Source: Miltoncostaea sp963703045 (GTDB taxonomy: Bacteria > Actinomycetota > Thermoleophilia > Miltoncostaeales > Miltoncostaeaceae). Taken from it: a stretch of 64,000 nucleotides of DNA. This document shows, in pieces, positions 27,679 to 37,261 of this stretch. Within the stretch, counting starts at the first letter, position 1, and every line of letters begins with the position of its first letter. Location: the NCBI GenBank assembly GCA_963703045.1, contig OY969782.1, forward strand, positions 1,302,001-1,366,000, read 5' to 3'. Under the pieces are notes generated by a model, which was not told where the DNA came from, ran no database searches, and saw only the letters and a program-made list of their open reading frames with translations. A program made the translations under genes and the position numbers.

Positions 27679-28614
27679 GTGACGTCGGCGATCGAGGCCC
27701 GCGGGTTGTCCATGCGCTTCGGCGAGCACCTCGCGCTCGACGATCTCGACCTCGCGGTGCGCCCCGGGGAGATCCTGGGGGTGCTCGGCCCGAACGGCGC
27801 CGGCAAGACGACGGCCATCCGCATCCTGACGACGGTGCTCACCCCCGTCGCCGGCAGCTTCTCCGTGGCCGGCATCCCCGGCACCCGTCCCGATCGGATA
27901 CGGGCGCGGATCGGCGTGCTCCCCGAGAGCACCGGCTACCCCGGCCGCCAGACCGGCGAGGAGCTGCTGATCTACGCCGGCCGCCTGCATGGCCTCGGGC
28001 GCGCCGACGCACGCACCCGCGCGCGCACCCTGCTCGACGAGTTCGGGCTCGCCGATCGTGGCGGCACGCTCATCGGCGGGTACAGCCGGGGGATGCGGCA
28101 GCGCCTCGGACTCGCGCGCACCCTGGTCAACGAGCCCGCGGTCGTGTTCCTCGACGAGCCGACGCTCGGCCTGGACCCCGCGGGGCAGCGCCAGGTGCTC
28201 TCCATGGTCGATCGCATCGCCCGCGAGCGCGGCATGGCGGTGCTGCTGACGACCCACCTGCTCGACGAGGTGGAGGCGGTCTGCGGACGGGTGATGATCC
28301 TCAACCGGGGACGCCTGGTGGCCGACGGGCCGGTGGCCGAGGTCGCCGGCCGTGCGGCGGCCCCCCGCAGCGCGCGCGTGCGCGTGCCGGTGGAGCGGAG
28401 GTCGCTCGCGTTGACGGTGCTCGCCCCGGCGACCGGCGTCGACGCGGCCGAGGCCGACCCGGGGCGCCCGGACACGGTCACGATGGTCCTCGCCGACGGG
28501 TCGGCCAACGGCGGGCTGCGGGCGCTCGCCGAGGCCGGCATCCCGGTGCTGTCGTTCGAGCTGCAGGGCGCCCGGCTGAGCGACGCCTTCCTGGCGGTGA
28601 CCGGTGACGACTGA
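27679..28614 (+). CDS. ABC transporter ATP-binding protein
   Basis: 311 residues. Walker A is GPNGAGKTTAI, the signature is YSRGMRQRLGLA, and Walker B is VVFLDEPTLGLDP, followed by TTHLLDE. A C-terminal extension of about 90 residues is typical of ABC-2 exporters of the CcmA/DrrA class. GTG 27679 follows GAGGGG and precedes the first strand correctly. It overlaps the permease gene by 11 bases. The substrate is unknown: possibly a drug, lipid or polysaccharide. Confidence 0.9.
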   Translation: MTSAIEARGLSMRFGEHLALDDLDLAVRPGEILGVLGPNGAGKTTAIRILTTVLTPVAGSFSVAGIPGTRPDRIRARIGVLPESTGYPGRQTGEELLIYAGRLHGLGRADARTRARTLLDEFGLADRGGTLIGGYSRGMRQRLGLARTLVNEPAVVFLDEPTLGLDPAGQRQVLSMVDRIARERGMAVLLTTHLLDEVEAVCGRVMILNRGRLVADGPVAEVAGRAAAPRSARVRVPVERRSLALTVLAPATGVDAAEADPGRPDTVTMVLADGSANGGLRALAEAGIPVLSFELQGARLSDAFLAVTGDD

Positions 28615-29410
28615 CGTCGGCCCGGCGCCCGTCCGCCGCCCCGGTCGCTGGGGGGTCGTCGCCGAGCAGGAGCTGCGCGATCTGTGGCTGACGGGCAGCG
28701 GGCCCATCCTGACGGTCGCCTTCAGCGCCCTGCTGTCCGTGGTGTCGTACCTGGCCGCCACCAATGAGGCGCTCAACTTCCTCGAGCAGCGCGAGTCGGT
28801 CGCCCTGGTCCTGCAGGTCGGCATCGCCGTCGGGGCCCTGCTCGCCCTGATCGGCGGGGCGAGCGCCATCAGCGCCGAGCGGGAGCGCGGCACCCTCGAG
28901 AGCCTGCTGCTCACCCCCGCATCGCGCGCCCACATCGCGGCCGGCAAGCTCGTGGCGGCGCTCTCGCTCTGGTTCGCGGCGCTGCTGGTGACGATCCCCT
29001 TCGTGTGGTTCATCGGCGAGGGGGTCGGGATCGTCGGCCGCGCGCTGCTGGCGGGGGCCGTCGTCGGCACCCTCGTGGCGATCGCGCTCGCCGCCCTCGG
29101 GTTCCTCGTGAGCGTCGTGTCCGGAACCAGCCGGGCCGCCCTGGCCGCGTCGCTGTTCCTGCTGCTCGCCCTCTACGCACCCACCCAGCTGCCCACCGGC
29201 GCCCGCGCGGGGACCGTCGGCGACGTGCTGCTGAGGACCGATCCGCTGACGGCGGGAGAGCACTACGTCCACGGCATCGTGGTGCAGGATCGCGGCTGGG
29301 GCGACGAGATCGACTGGCTCGCGTCGCCGGTCGTCCTCGCGATCGCGCTGTCGGTCGCCGCGGTGGCGGCCGGGCGGGCGGTGCGGCTGCAGGGCGGCAG
29401 GCCGCGATGA
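28604..29410 (+). CDS. ABC-2 type permease
   Basis: 268 residues with six hydrophobic segments. The cytoplasmic loop ISAERERGTLESLLLTPASR is diagnostic of ABC-2 permeases of the NatB/GldF type. It is the membrane partner of the ATPase just upstream and overlaps it. The gene ends in ATGA overlap with the next one, so three proteins form one export unit. Confidence 0.88.
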   Translation: MTTDVGPAPVRRPGRWGVVAEQELRDLWLTGSGPILTVAFSALLSVVSYLAATNEALNFLEQRESVALVLQVGIAVGALLALIGGASAISAERERGTLESLLLTPASRAHIAAGKLVAALSLWFAALLVTIPFVWFIGEGVGIVGRALLAGAVVGTLVAIALAALGFLVSVVSGTSRAALAASLFLLLALYAPTQLPTGARAGTVGDVLLRTDPLTAGEHYVHGIVVQDRGWGDEIDWLASPVVLAIALSVAAVAAGRAVRLQGGRPR

Positions 29411-29943
29411 GGCGCGCCGTCGCGGCCCTCGCGGTGCTCCCGGCCCTCTGGTGGATCGGGGCGGACGCGCCGGCGTCGGCCGCCGTCGTCGCCACCCCCG
29501 ACCGTGCCCGCGTGTCGACGGAGCTCGGTCGCACGTTCTCGTTCGCGACGTACGTCGCCGACGACGGGTCGCGGGGCAGCGGCCCGGTCGTCGCGCACCT
29601 CGACGTGGTCAGCCTCGACCCGGCCGTCTACGTCGATCCCGAGGACTGGTCGGCGGCCCGCACGCGCTATCTGGGGCCGATCGCGCCCGGCACACCGCGC
29701 CGCGTGTCGTGGAGCGTGAAGGCCGTCAACTCCGGCGCCTTCGCCGTCTACGTCACCGTCGTGCGTCCCGACGGGACGGGCACGCCGGTCACGGGCCCCG
29801 CGGTGCGGGTGACCGTCGCCGATCGCCAGACCCTCGACGCCGGCGGCATCCTGCCGCTGGCGATCGGCACCCCGCTGGCGCTCGGTCTGGTCGCCGCGCT
29901 CTCGTGGCGCCGCCGCATGCGCGCGACCGCGGTACGCGGGTAG
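29407..29943 (+). CDS. Secreted, C-terminally membrane-anchored protein
   Basis: 178 residues. A signal peptide (VAALAVLPALWWIGADAPASA) is followed by a beta-sandwich of about 115 residues, resembling NEW3-type domains (SVKAVNSGAFAVYVTVV). One C-terminal helix (LPLAIGTPLALGLVAAL) and a basic tail follow. It is coupled to the ABC-2 permease by ATGA overlap, so it probably serves that transporter as an accessory outside the membrane. Confidence 0.7.
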   Translation: MRRAVAALAVLPALWWIGADAPASAAVVATPDRARVSTELGRTFSFATYVADDGSRGSGPVVAHLDVVSLDPAVYVDPEDWSAARTRYLGPIAPGTPRRVSWSVKAVNSGAFAVYVTVVRPDGTGTPVTGPAVRVTVADRQTLDAGGILPLAIGTPLALGLVAALSWRRRMRATAVRG

Positions 29944-29950
29944 GTCCGCG

Positions 29951-30667
29951 TCAGCGGTACTCGGGGTTCGGGTGGTCGAAGCGGGTGCCGGCGTCCCACT
30001 CGGTCACCTGGTTGCCGTGCGCGGGGATGCCGCCGGCGCGCCGCAGCATCGCGGCGAGGTGCATCAGGTTCCAGGTCATGAAGGTGGTGTTGCGCCGGGT
30101 GAACTCGTTCTCGAGCGAGCCGCTGCCCTCGTCGCCGTAGCTCGGCCCCGGGCCCGCCTCGCCGATCCACCCGCAGTCGGCCTGGGGCGGGATGACGTAG
30201 CCGAGGTGCTGGAGGGAGTAGAGGACGTTCATGGCGACGTGCTTGATGCCGTCCTCGTTGCCGGTCACGACGACGCCGCCGACCCGGCCGTAGTAGGCGT
30301 ACTGGCCGGCGTCGTTCGTCTTCCCCGAGTAGGCGTAGAGACGCTCGATCACGCGGGTGCACACGCTGCTCTTGTCGCCCAGCCAGATCGGGGTGGCGAC
30401 GATCAGGATGTCGGCCTCCATCACCCGCCGCTGGATCGCGGGCCAGTCATCCCGGTCGAAGCCCTCCTCCGTCATGTCGGTCTGCACACCCGGCGGGATG
30501 ACGTGATCGACGGCCCTCACCTCGTCCACCACGACCCCGTTCGCGCGCATGATCGTGATCGCGTTCTGGGCGAGGAGGTCGGTGTGCGAGTGGCCGGGCG
30601 ACGGCGTGAGGGTGCAGTTCACGACGATCGCCCTCAGCTGCGAGAAATCGGTCTCGGGCACGGTCAT
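29951..30667 (-). CDS. Flavodoxin-like NAD(P)H-dependent FMN reductase family protein
   Basis: 238 residues with a flavodoxin fold. The first strand and FMN phosphate loop are AIVVNCTLTPSPGHSHT, the second is ILIVATPIWLGDKSS, and the third is YYGRVGGVVVTGNEDG. It likely reduces quinones or other acceptors, or acts as a flavin reductase. ATG 30667 gives a compact N-terminus. It is convergent with the ABC export unit with 7 bases between stops. Confidence 0.85.
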   Translation of the reverse strand: MTVPETDFSQLRAIVVNCTLTPSPGHSHTDLLAQNAITIMRANGVVVDEVRAVDHVIPPGVQTDMTEEGFDRDDWPAIQRRVMEADILIVATPIWLGDKSSVCTRVIERLYAYSGKTNDAGQYAYYGRVGGVVVTGNEDGIKHVAMNVLYSLQHLGYVIPPQADCGWIGEAGPGPSYGDEGSGSLENEFTRRNTTFMTWNLMHLAAMLRRAGGIPAHGNQVTEWDAGTRFDHPNPEYR

Positions 30668-30795
30668 CCCCTTGCGGCGTCAGTCGCTCATGCCATCCGG
30701 GAGGATCCTATGCGGCACCCGCGAGGTGACGCACCGACCGCGGGCCGGCCGGGCCTCCGGATCGGTGCGCCGGGGCACTCCGGCCGACCGCGGGC

Positions 30796-30996
30796 CTATT
30801 CCTTGCCCAGGTCCCGCTGCGGGGGCCCGCTCGGCCCGTCGTCCTCGCGGCCTCCCACGGGCTCGACCGTCTCGCTCGATCCGGGACCGGTGCCCTCCTC
30901 GTCCCAGTCCTCGGTGCGGCGCGTCATCTCCTCCCGGGACACCTTCTCCTCGGGGCGCTGGGGAGAGCGTCGGGAATCGTCGCGTTCGTCGTCCAC
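30796..30996 (-). CDS. Small, highly charged hydrophilic protein
   Basis: 66 residues, rich in Glu, Asp, Arg and Pro, with no hydrophobic core (EEKVSREEMTRRTEDWDEEG). It is probably disordered. GTG 30996 has GAGAGG upstream, which supports translation. It lies just beyond the hairpin that ends the hydrogenase operon, so it is likely a separate unit. Family and function are unknown. Confidence 0.5.
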   Translation of the reverse strand: MDDERDDSRRSPQRPEEKVSREEMTRRTEDWDEEGTGPGSSETVEPVGGREDDGPSGPPQRDLGKE

Positions 30997-31026
30997 CGTC
31001 CACCTCTCGTCGGGACCGTCGCGTAC

Positions 31027-31057
31027 CCGTGGCGGGTGGGCGCGAAACCCGCCACGG
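31027..31057 (-). terminator. Terminator of the hydrogenase operon
   Basis: CCGTGGCGGGT and ACCCGCCACGG form a perfect 11-bp stem around a 9-base loop, 18 bp past the hypF stop in the direction of transcription. No U-run is seen, as is common in high-GC actinobacteria. Confidence 0.65.
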
Positions 31058-31074
31058 CCGCCGGACGGGGGCAC

Positions 31075-33397
31075 TCACGCCCCCTCGGGCGCTGGTCCGT
31101 CCGCCTCGAGGGCCGCCGCGACCGCCGCCTGACCGAAGGAGATGCCGCCGTCGTTGGGCGGCAGCGCCGCCGGCACGAGCACCCGCAGACCGGCGCGCTC
31201 GAGGCGGCGGGCGGTGCCGACCAGCAGCCGGCGGTTCTGGAAGACGCCGCCCGAGAGCACGACCACGTCGATGCCGCCCTCATCGGCCGCCGCGGCGCAG
31301 GCCGCGGCCACCGCCGCGGCGAGGCCCTCGTGGAACCGCGCGGCCACGACGCCCACCGCGACGCCCCCGTGCAGGTCGCGCACCACCGCCCGCACGGCCC
31401 CGCGGGGATCGAGGCCGTCCATCGCGTAGGCGCCGCGCTCCGCCGGATCGCAGGCGGCCTCGAGCTCGACCGGCGGCCTGTCCCTCGTAGGTCACCCGGG
31501 CCCTCAGCCCGCAGAGCGCGGCGACCGCGTCGAAGAGGCGCCCGGCGCTCGTCGTGAGCGGCGAGCGCGGGGCGCGCGCGAGCCGGGCGACCGCGCGCCA
31601 CGTCGCGGGCTCCACCCGCCCGGAGAGGGCGGGCGGGATGGGCGGCGGCCGCTCCGGATCGTCGCCCGCCTCGCCGAGCCAGGCGCAGGCCATGCGCCAC
31701 GGCTCGCGGATGGCGGCCTCGCCGCCGGGCAGGCGCACCGGCCGCAGGTGGGCGACGCGTCGCATGCCGGTCAGCCCGCCGACCAGGATCTCGCCCCCCC
31801 AGACGGTCCCGTCGGTGCCGTAGCCCGTGCCGTCGAGGATCGCGCCCACGGCCGGTCCGCGCTCGCCCCACTCGGCCAGGCACGCGGCCAGGTGGGCGTG
31901 GTGGTGCTGCACCGCGAGGGTCCGCACCCCCTCGCGCTCGCGCGCGTACGCGGTCGACAGGTAGTCGGGGTGCATGTCGTGGGCGACCGTCTCCGGCGCG
32001 ACCGCGAACAGGCGCTCGAGGTGGTCGATCGACGCGCGATACGAGCGCAGGGTCTCCCAGTGCTCGAGGTCGCCGATGTGGTGGCCCACCCACGCGCGCC
32101 CGCCCTTCGCCACGCAGACGGTGGCCTTGAGCTCGGCGCCGCAGGCGAGCAGCGGCCGCTCGGCCGGCACCGGCAGCCGCAGGGCGCCGGGAACGTATCC
32201 CCGCGACCGGCGCATCAGCAGCGGGCGGCGGCCCGGCACCGCCCGCACCACCGAGTCGTCGACGCGGGTCTCGATCGGCCGGTCGTGCAGCAGCAGCAGG
32301 TCGGCGATCGGGCCGAGGCGCTCGAGCGCGTCGTCGTCGCGATGGGCGATCGGCTCGTCGGAGCGGTTGCCGCTGGTCATCACCAGGGGGACGCCCGCGT
32401 CGGCGACCAGCAGGTGGTGCAGCGGCGAGTACGGCAGCATCACCCCGAGATCGGCCGAGCGCGGGGCGACCGACGCGGCCACATCGGCGCCGGGCGCGCG
32501 CGCGGCGAGCACGATCGGCCGCTCGCGCCCCCTGAGCAGCGCCTCCTCGGCCGCGGTCAGGGCGACCAGCGCGCGGGCCGCGCCGACGTCGGCGACCATC
32601 ACCGCGAACGGCTTCTCCTCGCGGCGCTTGCGCGCCCGCAGCCGGGCGACGGTCGCCTCGTCGTCGGCGCGGCAGGCGAGGTGGAACCCCCCGATCCCCT
32701 TCACGGCGACGATGAGGCCGTCACGCAGCGCCCGCGCCGCCCGCGCCGCCGGGTCGTCGGCCGCTCGGGGCTCCCCGCGTGCCGCGGGCGGGCCGGCGCG
32801 CTCGGCGGAGGCGCCGCCCGGATCGACCAGCCGCAGCGCCGGGCCGCACGCCGGGCAGGCGATGGGCTCGGCGTGGAACCGGCGGTCGACCGGGTCGTCG
32901 TACTCGGCACGGCAGAGGGCGCACATCGTGAAGGCGGCCATCGTGGTGCGGGCCCGGTCGTAGGGGACGCCGCGCACGATCGTGTACCGGGGGCCGCAGT
33001 CGGTGCAGTTGACGAACGGGTAGCGGTGACGCCGGTCGCGGGGGTCGCGCATCTCCGACAGGCAGCCGGCGCAGGTCGCGGCGTCGGGGGCCACGGCGGC
33101 CGCGGGCTCCCCGCCCCGGTCGCTCACCACGATGGCGAAGCCCCGCTCGCCGATCGGGGCCATCTCGCTCGGCACCACGCGCTCGATGCTCGCCAGCGCC
33201 GGCGCCTCGGAGCCGAGCCGCTCGAGGAACCGCGCGACGGCCCCGTCGTCGGCCTCGACCTCGAGCAGCACGCCGGCGGCGTCGTTGAGCACGAAGCCGG
33301 CGAGCCCGAGGTCGGTGGCGAGTCGGTGGACGTGCGGACGGAAGCCGACGCCCTGCACCGTGCCCTCCACGCGGACGCGAACGCGCCGCGCGGTCAT
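31075..33397 (-). CDS. hypF: Hydrogenase maturation carbamoyltransferase HypF, one frameshift
   Basis: About 773 residues. It uses carbamoyl phosphate and ATP to carbamoylate HypE, the first step in making the CN ligands of the NiFe site. In order: acylphosphatase domain (VEGTVQGVGFRPHVHRLA), two zinc-finger CxxC pairs (CAGC/CTDC and CALC/CPAC), YrdC-like domain (IVAVKGIGGFHLACRADDE, MTSGNRSDEPIA) and Kae1-like domain with VQHHHAHLAACLAE. An extra base near 31471 separates YEGQAA from VELEAACDPAE; the last 130 residues, with VVLSGGVFQNR and NDGGISFGQ, are in the next frame. Last gene of the operon, with ATGA overlap to the SIS gene. Confidence 0.93.
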
Positions 33398-34611
33398 GGG
33401 ACGACGGCGTGCTCGATGAGCTCCCGCAGCACGTGCCACGCGCTGGCCTGGGCCTCCTGGATGCGCGGGATGTGCTCGGAGCGCGTGATCACCACCGTGT
33501 CGGCCAGGCCCTCGTGGGCCACCCGGCCGCCGTCGTAGCCGACCATGGCGATCGTGTGCATGCCGCGCCGACGGCCCTCGGCCAGCGCCGAGATCACGTT
33601 GCCCGAGTTGCCGCTCGTCGAGAACGCCAGCAGGGCGCCGCCGGGGTGTCCGTGGGCGATCACCTGGCGCGCGAAGATCGCCTCGACGCCGACGTCGTTG
33701 GCGATCGCGGTGATGATCGACGGGTCCTCCGAGAGGTCGAGCGCCGCCCGCGCCGGCCAGCCCTGGGGCGCGGCCCGCAGGTCGGCGACGGCGTCCTGCG
33801 CGTCGGTGGCCGAGCCGCCGTTGCCGAGCGCCAGCACGGCGCCCCCCGCGTCGAGGCCGGCCCGCAGCGCCCGGGCCGCGGCCACGAGCGCGTCGCGGTT
33901 GTCGCTCACGGTCTGCACGCGCAGGGCGGCGACCTCGGCGGCCTTCATGAGGGCCGACCGGCGCACGTCGTCGACCACGGCCTCGAGGTCGTGCTGCTGC
34001 TCGGCGAGGAAGGGGTAGAGGAAGGCCGAGCCGCCGGAGTCGTGCGAGGGGCGGGCGTCGCGCCCGGCCAGCAGGCCGCGGTGGTCGAAGAACACGTGCA
34101 CCAGCTCCCAGAGCACGTGGTAGAGGGTCTCGGCGATCTCCTGGCGCACGAACGGGTCGTCGTCGGGCACCTCGAAATCCCACTGCGCGCCCATCGCGCA
34201 GAGGGCGATCGTCAGGCACCCCCGGTCGTGCGCCGCCGCGAGCGCCTCCCGCGCGTCGGCGTCGGCGCGGTCGTCGCCCACGACGAGGACGATGTCGCGG
34301 TCGCGGGCGAGGGTGCCGAGCGCGACCGCGAGGCCGGGCTCGGTGAGGGCGATGGCCGGCAGGGCGCGCTTGCCGACGATCACCGGGTGCACGAACTCGA
34401 CCGCCACGTGCCGGGCGTCCGAGCGCGCCCCGGCCGACGACCCGAGGGCGATCAGCCGCCCGCCGCGGGCGAACCGCTCGGCCATCGCGTGGCAGAGGCG
34501 GGCGATGCGCGCGGCCTCGGCCGAGAAGAAGCGCTCGCCCTCGCGGGTGCGTCGCTCGAGCAGGTCCTCGACGCGGCGATCGAGGACCGCGCCGGGGGCC
34601 GCGACGGTCAT
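33394..34611 (-). CDS. Double SIS-domain protein of the hydrogenase operon
   Basis: 405 residues with two sugar-isomerase (SIS) domains. The first (about 1-195) has LIALGSSAGARSDARHVAVE and IVLVVGDDRAD. The second (about 215-405) has VLALGNGGSATDAQDAVADL and LLAFSTSGNSGNVISAL, which closely resembles the phosphoheptose isomerase GmhA. SIS genes are known in group 1h hydrogenase clusters, but their role is not established. It may bind a sugar phosphate or act in cofactor assembly. ATGA overlaps join it to hypB before and hypF after, so it belongs to the maturation set. Confidence 0.82.
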   Translation of the reverse strand: MTVAAPGAVLDRRVEDLLERRTREGERFFSAEAARIARLCHAMAERFARGGRLIALGSSAGARSDARHVAVEFVHPVIVGKRALPAIALTEPGLAVALGTLARDRDIVLVVGDDRADADAREALAAAHDRGCLTIALCAMGAQWDFEVPDDDPFVRQEIAETLYHVLWELVHVFFDHRGLLAGRDARPSHDSGGSAFLYPFLAEQQHDLEAVVDDVRRSALMKAAEVAALRVQTVSDNRDALVAAARALRAGLDAGGAVLALGNGGSATDAQDAVADLRAAPQGWPARAALDLSEDPSIITAIANDVGVEAIFARQVIAHGHPGGALLAFSTSGNSGNVISALAEGRRRGMHTIAMVGYDGGRVAHEGLADTVVITRSEHIPRIQEAQASAWHVLRELIEHAVVP

Positions 34612-35270
34612 GCGACCCGCACGCGCCCGGCGACCCCCACGAGCCAGTCGCGCAGCGCCTCGACGCCCTCGCCGGTGCGGGCGCTCGTGAGCAGGCGCGG
34701 CACGTCGGGGTTGACCGCGTCGATGTTCTCGAGCAGCAGGTCGATGTCGACGTCGAGGTGCGGCAGCAGGTCGATCTTGTTGACGATCACCAGCTCGCAG
34801 GCCCGGAACATGAGCGGGTACTTGAGCGGCTTGTCCTCGCCCTCGGTGATCGAGCAGACCATCGCGCGGGCGTCCTCCCCCACCCGGAACTCGGCCGGGC
34901 AGACCAGGTTGCCGACGTTCTCGATCACCAGCAGGTCGATCTCGTCGAGCGCCACCTCCGGCAGCGCCGACCGCACCATGTTGGCGTCGAGGTGGCACTC
35001 GCCGCCGAAGCCCGCGTCGGTGTTGAGCTGCGTCACCGGCACGTGCAGCCGCGAGAGCCGGTCGGCGTCGAGGCTGCCGGCGACGTCCCCCTCGAGCACG
35101 CCGACGCGCACGCCGGGCAGCCGCGGCAGGGCCCGCTCGAGCAGCGTCGTCTTGCCGGCGCCGGGGGCGCTCATCAGGTTGACCACGGCCACGCCCGCGC
35201 GATCGAAGTCGGCCCGGTTCGCGCGCGCGATCGTGTCGTTGGCGTCGAGCGCCGACTCGACCACCCTCAC
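34608..35270 (-). CDS. hypB: Hydrogenase nickel-insertion GTPase HypB
   Basis: 220 residues. The P-loop is LMSAPGAGKTTLLER, the metal site is GGECHLDANMV, and the switch region is IENVGNLVCPAEF with NKIDLL as the guanine motif. It delivers Ni with HypA to the large subunit. GTG 35270 gives the family N-terminus MRVVESALDAND and a GTGA overlap with hypA. A start at 35285 would add five residues. No His-rich nickel-storage tail is present. Confidence 0.95.
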   Translation of the reverse strand: MRVVESALDANDTIARANRADFDRAGVAVVNLMSAPGAGKTTLLERALPRLPGVRVGVLEGDVAGSLDADRLSRLHVPVTQLNTDAGFGGECHLDANMVRSALPEVALDEIDLLVIENVGNLVCPAEFRVGEDARAMVCSITEGEDKPLKYPLMFRACELVIVNKIDLLPHLDVDIDLLLENIDAVNPDVPRLLTSARTGEGVEALRDWLVGVAGRVRVA

Positions 35271-35623
35271 CCTGGTGCGATGCACGACTGCTCCTCCACG
35301 TCGATGGACTCGACCTCGAACTCCTGGCCGCTCGACACCTCCACCGCGCCCGACCGGCAGACCGGGCAGCGGAAGTGGGCCAGCTCGACCTGCCATCGCT
35401 CGCCGCAGTCGGTGCACGCGAGGACCGCGGGGACGTCCTCGATCTCGAGGCGCGCCCCCTCGCACACGGTGCCCTCCGAGACGATCTTCAGGTAGAAGGC
35501 GAGCGTGTCGGGCACCACCTGGCGCAGCCGCCCGACGCGCAGGTTGATCGTGCCGACCCGGCGTCCCCCGGCGTGGCGCTCGACGGTCTCGAGGATCGCC
35601 TGGCTGAGGGACAGCTCGTGCAT
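35267..35623 (-). CDS. hypA: Hydrogenase nickel-chaperone HypA
   Basis: 118 residues. It starts MHELSLSQAI, whose His2 binds nickel. The zinc domain has CTDC and CPVC (about residues 70-90). It works with HypB to insert nickel. Its ATG overlaps the protease stop by one base. Confidence 0.95.
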   Translation of the reverse strand: MHELSLSQAILETVERHAGGRRVGTINLRVGRLRQVVPDTLAFYLKIVSEGTVCEGARLEIEDVPAVLACTDCGERWQVELAHFRCPVCRSGAVEVSSGQEFEVESIDVEEQSCIAPG

Positions 35624-36162
35624 CAGCGCCCGGTCACCGGCGGGTAGGCGGCATCGCTGCCGAGCTCGGCGCAGGTCGACAACACGAGCTCCACGGCCGG
35701 CGCGACGGCGGCGGCGACCGGCTCGGTCAGGCCGAAGCCCATCTCCTCGACCTCGAGCGGCTCGCAGGCCACGACCATCACCTTGCCCGGCCAGCCACCG
35801 ACGCTGCGGATGAAGCGCAACACCGTCTGCGGGTCCATCCCGTGGGGGTCGAGCGTCGCGCCGTCCTCGATGCCGGCGTCGATGTCGGCCTCGGACACCT
35901 CCATCACGTAGAGCGTCCCCGGCTCACCCCCCTGGCGGCTCGCGTCGACCAGCACGAGGGCGTCGTAGCCGCGCATCACCTCGTAGGCGAGCGCGAGTCC
36001 CCCGGTGCCCGCGTCGCACACCGAGACCCCGTCGGGCAGCTCGCGGCCGAACAGACGCCCGGCCACCTCTCCGCCGAAGCCGTCGTCGCGCATCCAGGTG
36101 TTGCCGATGCCCGCGACGAGGATCTGGTGCACCCGCGCGCGGCTCGTCGCGGACTCGCTCAT
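35623..36162 (-). CDS. Hydrogenase maturation endopeptidase
   Basis: 179 residues of the HybD/HyaD family, which removes the C-terminal peptide of the large subunit after nickel insertion. The start is ILVAGIGNTWMRDDGFGGEV, with an Asp at the usual acidic nickel ligand, and the second acidic residue is in VLVDASRQGG. The substrate is the HhyL tail after DPCLPCGVH. It is coupled by overlap on both sides. Confidence 0.92.
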   Translation of the reverse strand: MSESATSRARVHQILVAGIGNTWMRDDGFGGEVAGRLFGRELPDGVSVCDAGTGGLALAYEVMRGYDALVLVDASRQGGEPGTLYVMEVSEADIDAGIEDGATLDPHGMDPQTVLRFIRSVGGWPGKVMVVACEPLEVEEMGFGLTEPVAAAVAPAVELVLSTCAELGSDAAYPPVTGR

Positions 36163-36455
36163 GTCGGCGCCTCCACCTCGTGTGGCCGGAAGAACATGTA
36201 GCGGCCCGTCTCGCGCATGAGGTCCTGGGCCGGGTCGCCGTCGATGGTGACCGCGAGGTGCACCTCGTCGTCGTAGTCGACGAGGATCCGCTCGACGGTG
36301 ACGCTGCGACCGACCAGCATCGCGTCGTGGGCGGTGCTCTCGAGCCCCTGCCGCACGACGACGGTCTGGCCGCGCCGGAAGACGACGCCGTCGACCTCGA
36401 TCTGCGACTCGCCCGAGATCTCGCCGCCCTCCCAGGGGCGCGGTCCGAGGCCCAT
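36159..36455 (-). CDS. Small conserved protein of the hydrogenase operon
   Basis: 98 residues, predicted mostly beta strand (VDGVVFRRGQTVVVRQG, SVTVERILVDYDDEVHLAVT), ending GRYMFFRPHEVEAPT. No metal-binding motif is visible. The fold may be an SH3-like barrel. Overlap at both ends ties it to the hydrogenase. Function is unknown. Confidence 0.72.
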   Translation of the reverse strand: MGLGPRPWEGGEISGESQIEVDGVVFRRGQTVVVRQGLESTAHDAMLVGRSVTVERILVDYDDEVHLAVTIDGDPAQDLMRETGRYMFFRPHEVEAPT

Positions 36456-37261
36456 CACAGGCCCCCGGGCTTCATGACGCCGTGCAGGCGCATCAGGTCC
36501 TCGGGCGCCGCGGCCGCCGCGCGGGCGACCATCTCGCGCACCGCCGGATCGGCGGCGGCGATCTGGGCGCGCTCGGCGTCGCTGAGGGCCAGCACGTGCA
36601 GCAGCAGGGCCTCCTCGATCTCGGTGCCGTCGTACAGGCTCCCCATGCTCTCGGGCGCCAGCTCGGGATGATCGGGCAGGATCACCGCGGCGCCGAGCAC
36701 GACGTCGTCGTCGTCGGTCGCGAGCACCGGCCAGGTGTTGACGTTGACGCAGCCGGCGGCCTCGAGCGGAGACGTGAACGTGCCGCCCCGTGCGCGCAGC
36801 ACCACGTGGGTCGAGACCAGGCTCGACCGCAGGGCCTCTCCACGGCCGATGCCGGACGGCACGCCCGTGCGGTTCTCGACCCGCAGGGTCACGCGGGTGG
36901 TCCCGTCGGCGGCCGCCCCCTCGCGATCGAGGCGCACCGCCCCCGACAGGTGGGGCTCGTCGAGGGCGACCTCCCCGGGTCCGTCCACGACCACGCGCCG
37001 CGCGGTGGCCCGGTGGCCGTCGCCCTCGGGCCGCAGGTAGCGCACCTCGCCCGACACCGCGCCGCCCGGCTCGAGCCGGGCGAGCACCTGGCACTGCAGG
37101 TGGTCGAGCGGGCCGGTCGACCCGCCGGCGTACGCCGGCGGGTACACGATGCCGAACGGCGTGGGCGTCGCGTTCTTGGTGGCGGCCGGCGTGTACGGGT
37201 AGAGCGCGTAGCCCTCCCAGAGCAGCGACTCGACCAGCTCGTCGAGGCGGTCGGCCCTCAC
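36455..37261 (-). CDS. Conserved protein of unknown function in the hydrogenase operon
   Basis: 268 residues, soluble, no signal peptide. The N-terminus is LDELVESLLWEGYALYPYTP. The body is beta-rich (RVTLRVENRTGVPSGIGRGE, STHVVLRARGGTF), and a helical C-terminus includes LLLHVLALSDAERAQIAA. GTG 37261 overlaps the stop of the previous gene. I know proteins like this only from group 1h hydrogenase loci. It may help assemble or couple the enzyme, but that is inference. Confidence 0.72.
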   Translation of the reverse strand: MRADRLDELVESLLWEGYALYPYTPAATKNATPTPFGIVYPPAYAGGSTGPLDHLQCQVLARLEPGGAVSGEVRYLRPEGDGHRATARRVVVDGPGEVALDEPHLSGAVRLDREGAAADGTTRVTLRVENRTGVPSGIGRGEALRSSLVSTHVVLRARGGTFTSPLEAAGCVNVNTWPVLATDDDDVVLGAAVILPDHPELAPESMGSLYDGTEIEEALLLHVLALSDAERAQIAAADPAVREMVARAAAAAPEDLMRLHGVMKPGGL

